From assembly GCF_020526085.1 (NCBI RefSeq), contig NZ_CP084874.1, forward strand, positions 2,294,001 to 2,358,000: a DNA stretch of 64,000 nucleotides, in the 5' to 3' direction. Made by a program: the position numbers and the translations under genes. This stretch comes from Klebsiella africana. Lineage in GTDB: Bacteria; Pseudomonadota; Gammaproteobacteria; Enterobacterales; Enterobacteriaceae. Positions 38,448 through 47,259 of the stretch are shown piece after piece. Below the pieces are notes generated by a model that had not been told where the DNA came from, searched no databases, and saw nothing but the letters and a program-made list of their open reading frames with translations. Positions within the stretch are counted from its first letter, which is position 1. Each line of letters opens with the position of its first letter.

Positions 38448-39197
38448 GTGAATAGTTTCTTTTCGTCCGTCGCAGGCGCCACCCTGCGCTGGCTCGATAT
38501 TCCGGGAGATGGCCTCCCGGTGGTGTTCATCCACGGCCTCGGCTGCGCGTCATCTTACGACTACCCCCGTGTCGCCAGCGCCCCCGCGCTCAACGGGCGG
38601 CGCAAAATACTTATCGATCTACCGGGCTTCGGTTACAGCGATAAACCGCACAACTTTAGTTACAACATACATATTCAGGCACTGGTCGTGGAGCAGCTAC
38701 TTAACCACCTGCGCCTGCAGCGCTTCGCGCTGTTCGGGCATAGCATGGGCGGAAGTGTTGCCATCGAAGCGGCGGGGCTGCTGGGCGAACGGGTGACCAC
38801 GCTGCTGGTCTCTGAACCCAATCTGTTCGCCGGCGGTGGCGAGTACAGCAGGCGTATTGCGGCGCAGTCAGAGGCGGACTTTGTTGCCGAAGGCTATGCC
38901 CGAATGCTGGCTGAGGAGCGCTCGCCATGGGCGGGGTGTTTGCAAAACAGCGCGCCCTGGGCCGTCTGGCGGGCTGCCAGCAGCTTGATGCGCGGCAGTG
39001 ACCTACCCTGGTTTACCCAGCTCTGTCAGTTACGTTGTAAAAAAAGACTGATTGTCGGCGAGCTGTCGCTGCCTTATGCCGATAGCGATCTGGTGCAGGC
39101 GCATGGGATCCCGGTCGGGGTGGTGTCCCGGGCGGGACACTCGATGGCGTGGGAAAACCCGGAGGGGCTGGCGCAGCTTATCGCCAGCCATGGTTAA
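38448..39197 (+). CDS. Alpha/beta-fold hydrolase, unknown substrate
   Basis: A 249-residue hydrolase. The oxyanion region is VFIHGLGCASSYDY, the nucleophile Ser lies in LFGHSMGGSVAIEAA, and the catalytic His is in SRAGHSMAWENPEGL. Translation begins with GTG 38448 after AGG. No signal peptide, so cytoplasmic. The family covers esterases, C-C hydrolases and others, so the substrate is open. Convergent with the aldehyde dehydrogenase gene, 13 bases apart. Absent from the E. coli order. Confidence 0.85.
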   Translation: MNSFFSSVAGATLRWLDIPGDGLPVVFIHGLGCASSYDYPRVASAPALNGRRKILIDLPGFGYSDKPHNFSYNIHIQALVVEQLLNHLRLQRFALFGHSMGGSVAIEAAGLLGERVTTLLVSEPNLFAGGGEYSRRIAAQSEADFVAEGYARMLAEERSPWAGCLQNSAPWAVWRAASSLMRGSDLPWFTQLCQLRCKKRLIVGELSLPYADSDLVQAHGIPVGVVSRAGHSMAWENPEGLAQLIASHG

Positions 39198-39210
39198 GAG
39201 GCGCTTGGCC

Positions 39211-40644
39211 TCAGAACGGAAGCTCGCGAGGCTGGGTCTGGATCGTTATCCAGCGCAGCTCGGTGAATTCCGCAATCCCGGCCCGGCCACCAAAGCGGCC
39301 ATAGCCGGAGGCTTTGCAGCCGCCAAACGGCATTTGCGCTTCATCATGCACCGTTGGGCCATTGATATGGCAAATACCGGTTTGCAGACGTTGCGCTACG
39401 TTCCATGCTCTGGCGCTGTCGCGGCTGTAGACCGCCGCGGAAAGACCATAGTCGCTGTCATTGGCTACCGCCAGCGCCTCCTCTTCGCTGTTTACGCGAA
39501 TAACTGCTTTTACCGGGCCAAAGGACTCTTCGTTCCACAGCCGCATCTCGCGGGTCACGCCGTCCAGCAAGGTCGGCGCCATGTGGGTATCGCTGGCTTT
39601 ACCACCGGTTAGCAGGCGAGCGCCTTTCGCTAGCGCATCCTCGATTAACGCGTTGCAGCGGGTGATGGTATTCATATCAACCACCGGCCCCGTGAGGGAG
39701 GCGGGCAGGGCAGCGGCGCGCCTGGCCAGCAGCGGGATAAACGCCTCCGCCACGGCATTGTCAACAATAATGCGTTCGGTGGACATACAGATCTGCCCGG
39801 CGTTAGCGAAGGCGCCAAAAATGGCCCCAGCTGCGGCCTGCTCAATATCGGCATCATCCAGCACCAGCAGCGGCGCCTTACCGCCAAGCTCCAGCACCGC
39901 TGGCTTGAGATGCTGTCCGCAGGTGCGGGCAATAATCCGCCCAACCGGCGTGGAGCCGGTAAAGTTAACGCGCCGTACCGCCGGATGGGCAATCAACGAC
40001 TCCACCAGCGCCGGGGCATCCTCTGGCGCGCAGGTAAGATAGTTGACCACGCCTGGCGGGAAGCCCGCCGCGTCAAGGGCATCGATAATCAGTCCCTGAG
40101 TGGCTGGCGACAGCTCCGCACCCTTGAGGATCACCGTGTTGCCGCAGGCCAGCGGCGTCGCCAGCGCTCGGGTAGCCAGAATCAGCGGAGCGTTCCACGG
40201 CGCCATGCCCAGCACCACCCCCGCTCCCTGGCGGACGCCCATTGCCAGGTTACCTGGCACGTTAGAGGGGATGATCTGTCCTTCAATCTGGGTGGTCAGC
40301 GCCGCCGCCTCGCACAGAATATCGGCCGCCAGATGGACGTTAAATCCGGCCCAATGGGCGGTCGCGCCGGTCTCCGCCGCCATGGCGGCGATAAATTTCG
40401 CCTCGCGCAATAGCATCTGTTCCGCCGCGTCGAGCAGTAAGCGACGCCGTTCCGCCGGCGCAGTATCGCGCCACAGCGGGAAGGCTTTGGCTGCGGCCTC
40501 GATGCAGCGTTTGCCGTCGGCGAGACTGGCGGCCGCGGCCACCGAGGCGACGTCGTCGTGGGCCGGGTGGCGGCGGGTAAAGGTGCGGCGGTCTTCGGCA
40601 TCGTGCCACTGGCCGTCGGTGTACAGATTGCAGGTGATTGTCAT
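39211..40644 (-). CDS. Aldehyde dehydrogenase, salicylaldehyde/benzaldehyde/vanillin type
   Basis: A 477-residue NAD(P)-dependent aldehyde dehydrogenase. The catalytic Asn is in GMAPWNAPLILATRALATPLACGN, the cofactor loop in NFTGSTPVGRI, the Glu in LELGGKAPLLV and the Cys in NAGQICMSTERI. The catalytic-site wording (GQICMSTER) and the short opening resemble aromatic aldehyde dehydrogenases of the salicylaldehyde or vanillin type. It could oxidise the aldehyde made by the aryl-alcohol dehydrogenase at 12225-13313, but the two are 26 kb apart. A single gene; upstream is a hairpin at 40781-40799. Confidence 0.87.
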   Translation of the reverse strand: MTITCNLYTDGQWHDAEDRRTFTRRHPAHDDVASVAAAASLADGKRCIEAAAKAFPLWRDTAPAERRRLLLDAAEQMLLREAKFIAAMAAETGATAHWAGFNVHLAADILCEAAALTTQIEGQIIPSNVPGNLAMGVRQGAGVVLGMAPWNAPLILATRALATPLACGNTVILKGAELSPATQGLIIDALDAAGFPPGVVNYLTCAPEDAPALVESLIAHPAVRRVNFTGSTPVGRIIARTCGQHLKPAVLELGGKAPLLVLDDADIEQAAAGAIFGAFANAGQICMSTERIIVDNAVAEAFIPLLARRAAALPASLTGPVVDMNTITRCNALIEDALAKGARLLTGGKASDTHMAPTLLDGVTREMRLWNEESFGPVKAVIRVNSEEEALAVANDSDYGLSAAVYSRDSARAWNVAQRLQTGICHINGPTVHDEAQMPFGGCKASGYGRFGGRAGIAEFTELRWITIQTQPRELPF

Positions 40645-40780
40645 GTTGGAAACCTCTTGTTCTGCGGTTCCCCCAGTGTACCGGGCACTACTGACGGTGA
40701 GCGTGAGCAGGGCGGTTATCGCACATTTTTTTGCAGGAATTCTGTGTGGCTCACAACATCCTGACTGCCACTGGCGTAAA

Positions 40781-40799
40781 AAGCAGCGCGACGCTGCTT
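40781..40799 (-). terminator. Hairpin with T run on the minus strand in the ALDH-SBP intergenic region
   Basis: Stem AAGCAGCG / CGCTGCTT with CGA loop; the minus strand continues with T. It faces the aldehyde dehydrogenase gene from upstream, so it could be an attenuator in its leader or stop antisense transcription. Nothing else of note is visible in 40645-40913. Confidence 0.4.
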
Positions 40800-40913
40800 A
40801 AACCAGCGATTTCAGCGTGATTTGCATAAGGTGATAGCCATTGATTATTTGCCGGGGGCGAGCGCCTGTGCTGATATTACTGTTCTTATAATCAATAATC
40901 AGGACTTATAACC

Positions 40914-42512
40914 ATGTCTACAGGGAAAACCACGCTGGCGCTGCTGCTGAGCGCACTGCTGCCGGCCGGCGCCGCATGGGCCGCAGGCAATGACACACTG
41001 GTCTACTGCTCAGAGGCCTCCCCGGAGTCCTTTAATCCGCAGATCGCCAGCTCCGGCCCGTCGTTCGTCGCCAGCTCGCAGGTACTGTATAACCGTCTGG
41101 TTTCCTTTGACCCGGTGAAGAACACGCCGATCCCGTCGCTGGCCACCGAGTGGCACGTCTCTGAGGATGGCAAAACCTGGACCTTTACTCTGCGTCAGGG
41201 AGTGAAGTTCAACAGTAACAAATTCTTCAAACCAACCCGCGATTTTAACGCCGACGACGTTCTGTTTTCCGTGCTGCGCCAGATGGATCCCCAACATCCT
41301 TACCACAAGGTGTCGCAGGGGAACTATGAGTACTTCCACGACGTGGGCCTCGATAAGTTGATTAAGTCGGTGAAAAAGGTCGATGATTACCACGTCCAGT
41401 TCGAACTCAACGAGCCGAATGCGGCGTTTCTTGCCGACTGGGGCATGGACTTTGCCTCTATTCTGTCGGCGGAGTATGGTGAGGCGATGCTGAAGAAAGG
41501 GACGCCAGAGAACGTCGATAACTGGCCGGTCGGTACCGGGCCGTATGCCCTGCAGCAGTACAAAGTCGATTCGCAAATCCGCTATATCGCCAATCCCCAC
41601 TACTGGGAAGGCGAGGTACCGACCAAGCATCTGATCTTCTCCATTACGCCGAACGTCGAGACCCGTCTGGCGAAACTGCAGACCAACGAATGCCAGATTA
41701 TTCCGGCGCCTTCCCCGGTACAGTTCCCGGTGATTAAGGGCAATAAAGATCTGGCGCTGCATGCGGTTGAGGCGCTGAACGTCGGCTATCTTGCGTTCAA
41801 CACCGAGAAAAAACCGTTTGATAATGTGCTGGTGCGCCAGGCGTTAAACTACGCTACCGACAAGCAGGCGATCGTCAAGGCAGTGTTCCTCGATTCCGGC
41901 AATGTGGCGAAATCACCGATCCCGTCAACGATGCTCGGGTATAAGAAAGATCTGCCGGACTACGATTACGATCCACAGAAAGCGAAAGCGTTGCTCAAGC
42001 AGGCGGGTCTGGAGCAAGGGACGGAAGTGACCCTGTGGTCGATGCCGGTTCAGCGGCCGTACAATCCGAACTCAAAACGCATTGCCGAAATGATCCAAAA
42101 TGACTGGGCGAAAGTCGGGGTCAAAGCCAGGATTGTTAGCTATGAATGGGGCGAATACCTTGCCGGTATGCGCAAAGGGGAGCACGACAGCGCCCTGTAT
42201 GGCTGGATGTCGGACAACGGCGATCCGGACAACTTTGCTGGCACACTGCTCAGCTGTGATAATATCCAGACCGGCTCCAACGCCGCTCGCTGGTGTGATA
42301 AATCCTATGACGCGCTGGTGAAGAAAGCGCTGTTGGTGAGCGATCCGCAGGCGCGGGCCAAACTCTACGAACAGGCGCAGGAGATCTTCTATCAGCAGGC
42401 GCCATGGATCACCCTGGCGACCGGGAAAACCTTCTATGCCACCCGCAGCAACGTCAGCGGTTACACTGTGAGCATGATGGGAAGTGATTTTTCCAAAGCG
42501 AAAATTAATTAG
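40914..42512 (+). CDS. Peptide/nickel-type ABC transporter binding protein, orphan (DppA/SapA-like)
   Basis: A 532-residue periplasmic binding protein of family 5 (SBP_bac_5). Signal peptide MSTGKTTLALLLSALLPAGAAWAAG. Family marks are LVYCSEASPESFNPQIASSGPSF, ATEWHVSEDGKTWTFTLRQGVKF and NWPVGTGPYALQQY. DppA, the dipeptide receptor, is the closest type by sight. No permease or ATPase gene lies beside it, so it must use a transporter encoded elsewhere, as some such orphans do with DppBCDF. ydcY follows 15 bases later and may be cotranscribed. Confidence 0.88.
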   Translation: MSTGKTTLALLLSALLPAGAAWAAGNDTLVYCSEASPESFNPQIASSGPSFVASSQVLYNRLVSFDPVKNTPIPSLATEWHVSEDGKTWTFTLRQGVKFNSNKFFKPTRDFNADDVLFSVLRQMDPQHPYHKVSQGNYEYFHDVGLDKLIKSVKKVDDYHVQFELNEPNAAFLADWGMDFASILSAEYGEAMLKKGTPENVDNWPVGTGPYALQQYKVDSQIRYIANPHYWEGEVPTKHLIFSITPNVETRLAKLQTNECQIIPAPSPVQFPVIKGNKDLALHAVEALNVGYLAFNTEKKPFDNVLVRQALNYATDKQAIVKAVFLDSGNVAKSPIPSTMLGYKKDLPDYDYDPQKAKALLKQAGLEQGTEVTLWSMPVQRPYNPNSKRIAEMIQNDWAKVGVKARIVSYEWGEYLAGMRKGEHDSALYGWMSDNGDPDNFAGTLLSCDNIQTGSNAARWCDKSYDALVKKALLVSDPQARAKLYEQAQEIFYQQAPWITLATGKTFYATRSNVSGYTVSMMGSDFSKAKIN

Positions 42513-42527
42513 CGAAAGGAGAACAGG

Positions 42528-42761
42528 ATGGCACATCTGGATGAGGTTATTGTCAGCGTTGATAATACCATTGCCGAGGGCGTTATTGCTCATATGAATG
42601 AGCTGTTGATCGCGCTGAGCGATGATGCGCAGCTCAGTCGTGAGGAACGCTATACCCAGCAGCAGCGTCTGCGCACCGCCATTGCCCATCATGGGCGACA
42701 GCATCAGGAAGAGCAGGACGCGCGCCGCGAGCAGTTGACTAAAGGCGGCGCGATCCTCTGA
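42528..42761 (+). CDS. ydcY: Uncharacterised small protein YdcY
   Basis: 77 residues, cytoplasmic, mainly helical and charged (EELLIALSDD-type helix, then LSREERYTQQQRLRTAIAHHGRQHQEEQDARREQLTKGGAIL). Same length as E. coli YdcY and about four-fifths identical by eye. Ribosome site AAAGGAG is very good. Function is not known. It is followed by the convergent ydcZ with eight bases between. Confidence 0.94.
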   Translation: MAHLDEVIVSVDNTIAEGVIAHMNELLIALSDDAQLSREERYTQQQRLRTAIAHHGRQHQEEQDARREQLTKGGAIL

Positions 42762-42769
42762 AGAGACGC

Positions 42770-43219
42770 TCAGAACTGGCGTCTGGCCACCAGCCAGGCG
42801 CCGACCACCAGCATCACTGCCCCGCATAACGGTCCGATCAGCGCCCGCACTGGCACGCCGTGGGCGCGAATTAAATCCATGATTAGCCCGCCCACCAGCT
42901 GGCTGGCCACCAGTACCGCAATGGTCGTCGCCGCGCCAACGTTTTGATAACCGCTAATGCTGGCGAAGACGAAAAAGGAACCCAGCAGGCCAGGGATCAG
43001 CGTCCACCACTTTACGCTCAGGGCCAGCTCCTGAAAACCGGCGACGCCCTGGCGCAGCAATAACAGAGTCACGAAGATAACGATCCCGACCAGCGAATTG
43101 AGCAGCATGGCGATAAGGATCGTCGACGCCGACTGGGTGATGCGCACCATCAGCGTGTTCTGCACCACCAGACCAACGCCGGCGGCGATCAGGCAGGTGA
43201 GGGTGAGCGACGCATTCAT
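42770..43219 (-). CDS. ydcZ: DMT-family membrane protein YdcZ (DUF606)
   Basis: An inner-membrane protein of 149 residues with five predicted helices (NASLTLTCLIAAGVGLVVQNTLMVRI at the start, then four more). It is one half of a usual EamA transporter, so it probably works as a dimer. It matches E. coli YdcZ and overlaps the mnaT stop by four bases (ATGA), forming mnaT-ydcZ. Substrate unknown. Confidence 0.92.
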   Translation of the reverse strand: MNASLTLTCLIAAGVGLVVQNTLMVRITQSASTILIAMLLNSLVGIVIFVTLLLLRQGVAGFQELALSVKWWTLIPGLLGSFFVFASISGYQNVGAATTIAVLVASQLVGGLIMDLIRAHGVPVRALIGPLCGAVMLVVGAWLVARRQF

Positions 43220-43734
43220 GCCTTGCCGTCCGGTTCCTGACGCTCGTCAAGCTGCAGCTGCATAAAGGTGAGATCCAGCCAACGGCCAAATTTAGTGCCC
43301 ACCTGCGGCATCTGTCCGGTGGTGATAAAGCCCAGTGTTTCATGCAGATGTAGCGAAGCGTGGTTCTGCGATTCGATGCCGGCGACCATCACATGTTTAT
43401 TCAGCCGTCGCGCTTCGGCGATCAAGGCGACCAGCAGCTTGCGGCCCAACCCTTTCCCCTGATGTTCGGGATGAACGTACACCGAATGCTCCACGGTATG
43501 GCGAAAGCCGTCAAACGCCCGCCAGTCGCCAAACGAGGAATAACCGGTAATGACGCCGTCTTCCTCGCTCACCAGTACCGGAAATCCAGCCAGCTGGCGG
43601 GCTTCAAACCAGGCGATGCGGTTGTCGGTATCCACCGTTTTATCATTCCAGATGGCGGCGGTATGGACGACGGCATGGTTATAGATCTCGGCGATCGCCG
43701 CGCAGTCGTCTTTAATGGCAGGGCGAATGGTCAT
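43216..43734 (-). CDS. mnaT: L-amino acid N-acyltransferase MnaT (methionine sulfoximine/sulfone resistance)
   Basis: A 172-residue GNAT enzyme of the PAT family, closely alike to E. coli MnaT (YncA). Such enzymes acetylate toxic methionine analogues such as sulfoximine and sulfone. The acetyl-CoA site is HPEHQGKGLGRKLLVALIAEARR, and the tail GTKFGRWLDLTFMQLQLDERQEPD is conserved. The ATG at 43734 with TTGAGG upstream fits E. coli. First gene of mnaT-ydcZ; one of two operator-like repeats lies in its promoter (43752-43770). Confidence 0.94.
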   Translation of the reverse strand: MTIRPAIKDDCAAIAEIYNHAVVHTAAIWNDKTVDTDNRIAWFEARQLAGFPVLVSEEDGVITGYSSFGDWRAFDGFRHTVEHSVYVHPEHQGKGLGRKLLVALIAEARRLNKHVMVAGIESQNHASLHLHETLGFITTGQMPQVGTKFGRWLDLTFMQLQLDERQEPDGKA

Positions 43735-43751
43735 AGCAAACCTCAATTTTC

Positions 43752-43894
43752 TGTACACTATAGTGGTACGCTATTATTACAATAATGAACGCTACGCTGT
43801 CATCCGTTTTCAGCATAATTTTAACGGCTAACCGCGGATTAACGCGCCTTGATGGACGGTTGTGTAATGGGTGGGTGCACACTATAGTGTTACG
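43752..43894. promoter_or_regulatory. Pair of operator repeats between mnaT and the XRE-cupin gene
   Basis: TGTACACTATAGTGGTACG (43752-43770) and TGCACACTATAGTGTTACG (43876-43894) agree at 17 of 19 positions and share the palindrome ACACTATAGTG(G/T). The first lies 18 bases before mnaT; the second ends two bases before the regulator start codon. This layout fits a regulator that represses both itself and mnaT-ydcZ. Confidence 0.7.
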
Positions 43895-43896
43895 TT

Positions 43897-44478
43897 ATGA
43901 ATACTATAGAAGACAATCTCAATCAGCGCATCAGCGCGCGCATCCGCATCGAACGCGAGTCCCGAGGCTGGTCGCTGAACGACCTCGCCGAACGGGCCGG
44001 CGCCTCGCGGGCGATGATCCATAAAATCGAGCGCGGCGAAAGCAGCCCTACGGCCTCGATGCTGGGTCGCCTTTCCGGCGCTTTCGGCATCAGTATGTCG
44101 ACCCTGATCGCCCGTGCGGAAATGCAGGAGGGCAAACTGCTGCGCTTTGCCAGCCAGCCGGTATGGCGCGATCCGCAAAGCCACTATCTGCGCCGCCACG
44201 TTTCGCCACGCAGCGATCTGCCGATCGATCTGGTGCAGATTGAGCTGCCGCCCGGCAGCGATGTACCGATGCCGGCCGCGTCCTATGCGCTGGCCCGCCA
44301 GCTGATCTGGCTCCAGCAGGGCGAGCTGGTGTTCGTCGAAGGCAATACCCGCCATGAGATGCAGGCAGGAGATTGTCTGGAGCTTGGCCCGCCAAACGAT
44401 TGTCGCTTTATTAATGAATCCGCAGAGACCTGCGTCTATCTGGTGGTTCGCCTTAATCAATCGCCATCCGGCTCTTAA
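43897..44478 (+). CDS. XRE-cupin transcriptional regulator
   Basis: 193 residues. Residues about 10-65 are the XRE helix-turn-helix (RIRIERESRGWSLNDLAERAGASRAMIHKIERGESSPTASMLGRLSGAFGISMSTLIA). Residues about 110-185 form a cupin domain (SDVPMPAASYALARQLIWLQQGELVFVEGNTRHEMQAGDCLELGPPNDCRFINES). It is divergent from mnaT and sits where E. coli has no such gene; E. coli instead has mcbR on the far side of curA. The operator repeat reaches to two bases before its ATG, and there is no room for a good ribosome site outside it. Confidence 0.88.
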   Translation: MNTIEDNLNQRISARIRIERESRGWSLNDLAERAGASRAMIHKIERGESSPTASMLGRLSGAFGISMSTLIARAEMQEGKLLRFASQPVWRDPQSHYLRRHVSPRSDLPIDLVQIELPPGSDVPMPAASYALARQLIWLQQGELVFVEGNTRHEMQAGDCLELGPPNDCRFINESAETCVYLVVRLNQSPSGS

Positions 44479-44543
44479 TGTTAAAGCGTAATGCGCATAA
44501 AGCAGCTAGCCTCAGTACAGTCTGCTAACAAGAGGAGTTTGCT

Positions 44544-45581
44544 ATGACAGATCAACCGCAACGCCATCGCCGCTGGGTCCTGGCTTCCCGTCCCCATGGT
44601 GAACCGACGGCAGAGAATTTCCGCCTGGAAGAGAGCGAGGTGCCGACGCCAGGCCCGGGCCAGGTGCTGCTGCGTACCGTTTATTTATCGCTCGACCCGT
44701 ATATGCGCGGGCGCATGAGCGACGCCCCGTCCTATTCGCCGCCGGTGGCTATCGGCGCGGTGATGGTCGGGGGAACGGTGAGCCGCGTGGTCAGCTCAAA
44801 TCATGCCGATTATCAGCCCGGCGACTGGGTGCTGGGCTACAGCGGCTGGCAGGATTATGAACTCTCCGACGGCAGCGGACTGGTGAAGCTGGGGGACAAT
44901 CCGCAACACCCGTCCTGGTCGCTGGGAGTCCTGGGGATGCCGGGCTTCACCGCTTATATGGGATTGCTGGATATTGGCCAGCCGAAGGCGGGCGAAACGC
45001 TGGTGGTCGCCGCGGCCACCGGGCCGGTGGGCGCCACGGTCGGACAGATCGGCAAAATTAAGGGCTGCCGCACCGTCGGCATCGCTGGCGGCGCGGAGAA
45101 ATGTCGGTATGCGGTTGAGACGTTAGGCTTTGATGTCTGCCTTGACCATCGTGCGGATGATTTCGCCGAACAGCTGGCCCAGGCCTGCCCGCAGGGCATT
45201 GACGTTTATTATGAAAACGTCGGCGGCAAGGTTTTTGACGCGGTGCTGCCACTGTTGAATACCGCAGCACGGGTACCCGTCTGCGGGCTGGTGAGTGGCT
45301 ATAACGCCACCGGGCTGCCGGACGGGCCGGATCGTCTGCCGCTGCTGATGGCGACCATCCTCAAAAAGCGCATCCGGATGCAGGGCTTTATTATCGGCCA
45401 GGATTATGGGCATCGGATCGCCGAATTCCAGCAGCAGATGGGGCGCTGGGTGCAGGAGGGGAAAATCAAATATCGCGAACAGCTGATTGACGGCCTGGAA
45501 CAGGCGCCGCAGGCGCTGATCGGCCTGTTAAAAGGTGAGAACTTCGGTAAGGTAGTGATCCGCGTCGCGGCGGACGACTAG
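44544..45581 (+). CDS. curA: NADPH-dependent curcumin/dihydrocurcumin reductase CurA
   Basis: A 345-residue medium-chain reductase without zinc ligands, alike to E. coli CurA (YncB), which reduces enone double bonds, for example of curcumin. The NADPH fold shows AAATGPVGATVGQIGKIKGCRTVGIAGGAEKC with a basic residue after strand 2. The QDYGHRIAEF segment and family opening SRPHGEPTAENFRLEE are kept. Start at 44544 after AGAGGAG. A long hairpin follows the stop. Confidence 0.94.
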   Translation: MTDQPQRHRRWVLASRPHGEPTAENFRLEESEVPTPGPGQVLLRTVYLSLDPYMRGRMSDAPSYSPPVAIGAVMVGGTVSRVVSSNHADYQPGDWVLGYSGWQDYELSDGSGLVKLGDNPQHPSWSLGVLGMPGFTAYMGLLDIGQPKAGETLVVAAATGPVGATVGQIGKIKGCRTVGIAGGAEKCRYAVETLGFDVCLDHRADDFAEQLAQACPQGIDVYYENVGGKVFDAVLPLLNTAARVPVCGLVSGYNATGLPDGPDRLPLLMATILKKRIRMQGFIIGQDYGHRIAEFQQQMGRWVQEGKIKYREQLIDGLEQAPQALIGLLKGENFGKVVIRVAADD

Positions 45582-45601
45582 CCTGGCGGGCTTCGACTGA
45601 A

Positions 45602-45635
45602 CAGGCCCCTTTTCCCGCCAGGGAAAAGGGGCCTG
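45602..45635. terminator. Long hairpin between convergent curA and rihA
   Basis: A perfect 15-pair stem CAGGCCCCTTTTCCC / GGGAAAAGGGGCCTG with GCCA loop, between the two stop codons. It lacks a T run of full length but is so stable that it should end both transcripts. Confidence 0.75.
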
Positions 45636-45644
45636 GCATAAAGG

Positions 45645-46580
45645 TCAGGCGTAGAAGGCTAACCGCTGGGCGAGCAGATCCACAAACGCCTCGCGGTCCA
45701 CATCCAGCATCAGGGTGGTATTGGGCCGATTGCCGGTCAGATAGTAGTAATCGACCACCGTCATCCCCTCGGTATATTTGCCTTCTGTTTCCACGCCAAC
45801 CCAGCGTTCGATAGTGGTAAAGATCTCCGGCTTGAGGAGCCAGGCGATGGTGCAGGGATCGTGCAGCGGCGCGCCGTCGAAGCCCCACTTTTCATCTTTG
45901 TGGTAGGCCATAAAGAAGTCGAGCAGTTCGGCGACAATGGTCGACACCGGGTTGCCAATCTGGCGGAATCTCTCGATATCTGCGGGAAGGATTTGCGCCC
46001 GATGCGTAACATCCAGCCCGGCCATGACCACCGGGATCCCGGACTGAAAGACGATTTCCGCGGCCTGCGGATCAACGTAAATATTAAACTCTGCCGCCGG
46101 TTGCCAGTTGCCCAGCCCCATCGCGCCCCCCATGATTACGATGCGGGCGATCTTCGCGTGCAGCTCCGGATGGCTGGCGAGCAGCAGGGCGACGTTGGTC
46201 TGCGGCCCGGTGGCCACCAGGGTCACCGGCTCCGGGCTCTCGCGCAGCACGCTGGCCATCAGCTCGACAGCGGTGCAGCTCTGCGGTGCAAAGGACGGAT
46301 CCGGCAGGCTTGGGCCATCCAGTCCGCTTTCCCCATGCACGTTATCGGCGATGATCAGTTCGCGCATCAACGGCTTCCTTGCGCCGCCGGCAACCGGAAT
46401 ATCCGGCCGGTTCAGCAGCGTAAGCATACGCAGCACGTTGCGCAGGGTCTTCTCCGGGGTCTGGTTGCCCGCGGAAGCGGTGACGGCTTTCACCTCCAGC
46501 TCCGGCGAGGCGAGGGCGAGGACCAGGGCGATCGCGTCATCATGTCCCGGATCGCAATCAATCATAATCGGCAGTGCCAT
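45645..46580 (-). CDS. rihA: Pyrimidine-specific ribonucleoside hydrolase RihA
   Basis: Hydrolyses cytidine and uridine to base and ribose. The 311 residues equal E. coli RihA in length and match it closely. The calcium-site motif is DCDPGHDDA at residues 8-16; others are [47 protein letters not shown] and [13 protein letters not shown]. The ATG at 46580 with AGGAGC upstream is the homologous start; a longer frame to 46745 has no support. In E. coli rihA lies elsewhere (by gltIJKL), so its position here is different. Confidence 0.94.
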   Translation of the reverse strand: MALPIMIDCDPGHDDAIALVLALASPELEVKAVTASAGNQTPEKTLRNVLRMLTLLNRPDIPVAGGARKPLMRELIIADNVHGESGLDGPSLPDPSFAPQSCTAVELMASVLRESPEPVTLVATGPQTNVALLLASHPELHAKIARIVIMGGAMGLGNWQPAAEFNIYVDPQAAEIVFQSGIPVVMAGLDVTHRAQILPADIERFRQIGNPVSTIVAELLDFFMAYHKDEKWGFDGAPLHDPCTIAWLLKPEIFTTIERWVGVETEGKYTEGMTVVDYYYLTGNRPNTTLMLDVDREAFVDLLAQRLAFYA

Positions 46581-46861
46581 AGCAGCTCCTTGTTGGCGAT
46601 GTTCTGTGACCAGACTAACGCTGCGAGTCGAGGCAGACGAGATGGTGTGCAGAATAGTGTGATGGAGACCACGATTGCTGCGAGGGCATCGCGTATCGTC
46701 ACGCGACCGTCCGCAGTGATATTGCCTCGTTTTGCGGTGGCGCAAGATGGCGCCCGGCGCGGCGCGATATAATAGAAAAATTGCTAATCCTTACGGATAT
46801 TAATGGTTTGCTTTTCGGCGGGCAGGTTCTTATCCTTAAGAAAACTCGAGAGGTTATTACG

Positions 46862-47161
46862 ATGAAAGATGTAGTAGATAAATGCAGCACCAAAGGCTGC
46901 GCCATTGATGTCGGGACGATCATTGATAACGAGGACTGCGTCTACCGGGCCGAGAAGGTGTTCCCGAGCCGCGAAGAAGCGGAATCCACCGTAGCCGCCG
47001 TACGCGAACGTGCCGCCGCCGCGGCGCCGGCCAGTGAACCACCGCAGGTCGATTACACCATCGCCGCCGCTGGCGACGGGGTGAAACTCGACCTCTCCAT
47101 CACCTTCTCCTGCCAGGCGGAGAAGATCATTTTCGAATTATCCCTGAGAAATCTGCTTTAA
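46862..47161 (+). CDS. YfcZ/YiiS-family protein
   Basis: 99 residues, cytoplasmic. Very close to E. coli YiiS: both open MKDVVDKCSTKGCAIDVGT and end IIFELSLR(N/S)L. The first half holds three cysteines (KCSTKGC...NEDC), and the middle is an Ala-rich linker. The function of the family is not known. The ATG at 46862 gives the family length; the frame extends upstream to 46781 without evidence. It stands alone between rihA (divergent) and the amidohydrolase (convergent). E. coli yiiS lies in a different place, so this could be a moved copy. Confidence 0.85.
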   Translation: MKDVVDKCSTKGCAIDVGTIIDNEDCVYRAEKVFPSREEAESTVAAVRERAAAAAPASEPPQVDYTIAAAGDGVKLDLSITFSCQAEKIIFELSLRNLL

Positions 47162-47228
47162 TTCGCGCCTGTAGCGGAAGAACGTTGCCCCCGGCGGGCA
47201 GGCGCCTTCCGCTGATGCAGCAAGCTGC

Positions 47229-47251
47229 CCACCCGGCGACCTGAGCCGGGT
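47229..47251. terminator. Hairpin between YiiS-like gene and amidohydrolase
   Basis: Stem CACCCGGC / GCCGGGTG with a seven-base loop; another repeat AGCGGAAG / CTTCCGCT lies just before it (about 47172-47213). They fill the gap of two convergent genes and likely act as transcript ends. Confidence 0.5.
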
Positions 47252-47259
47252 GCGCGCGG

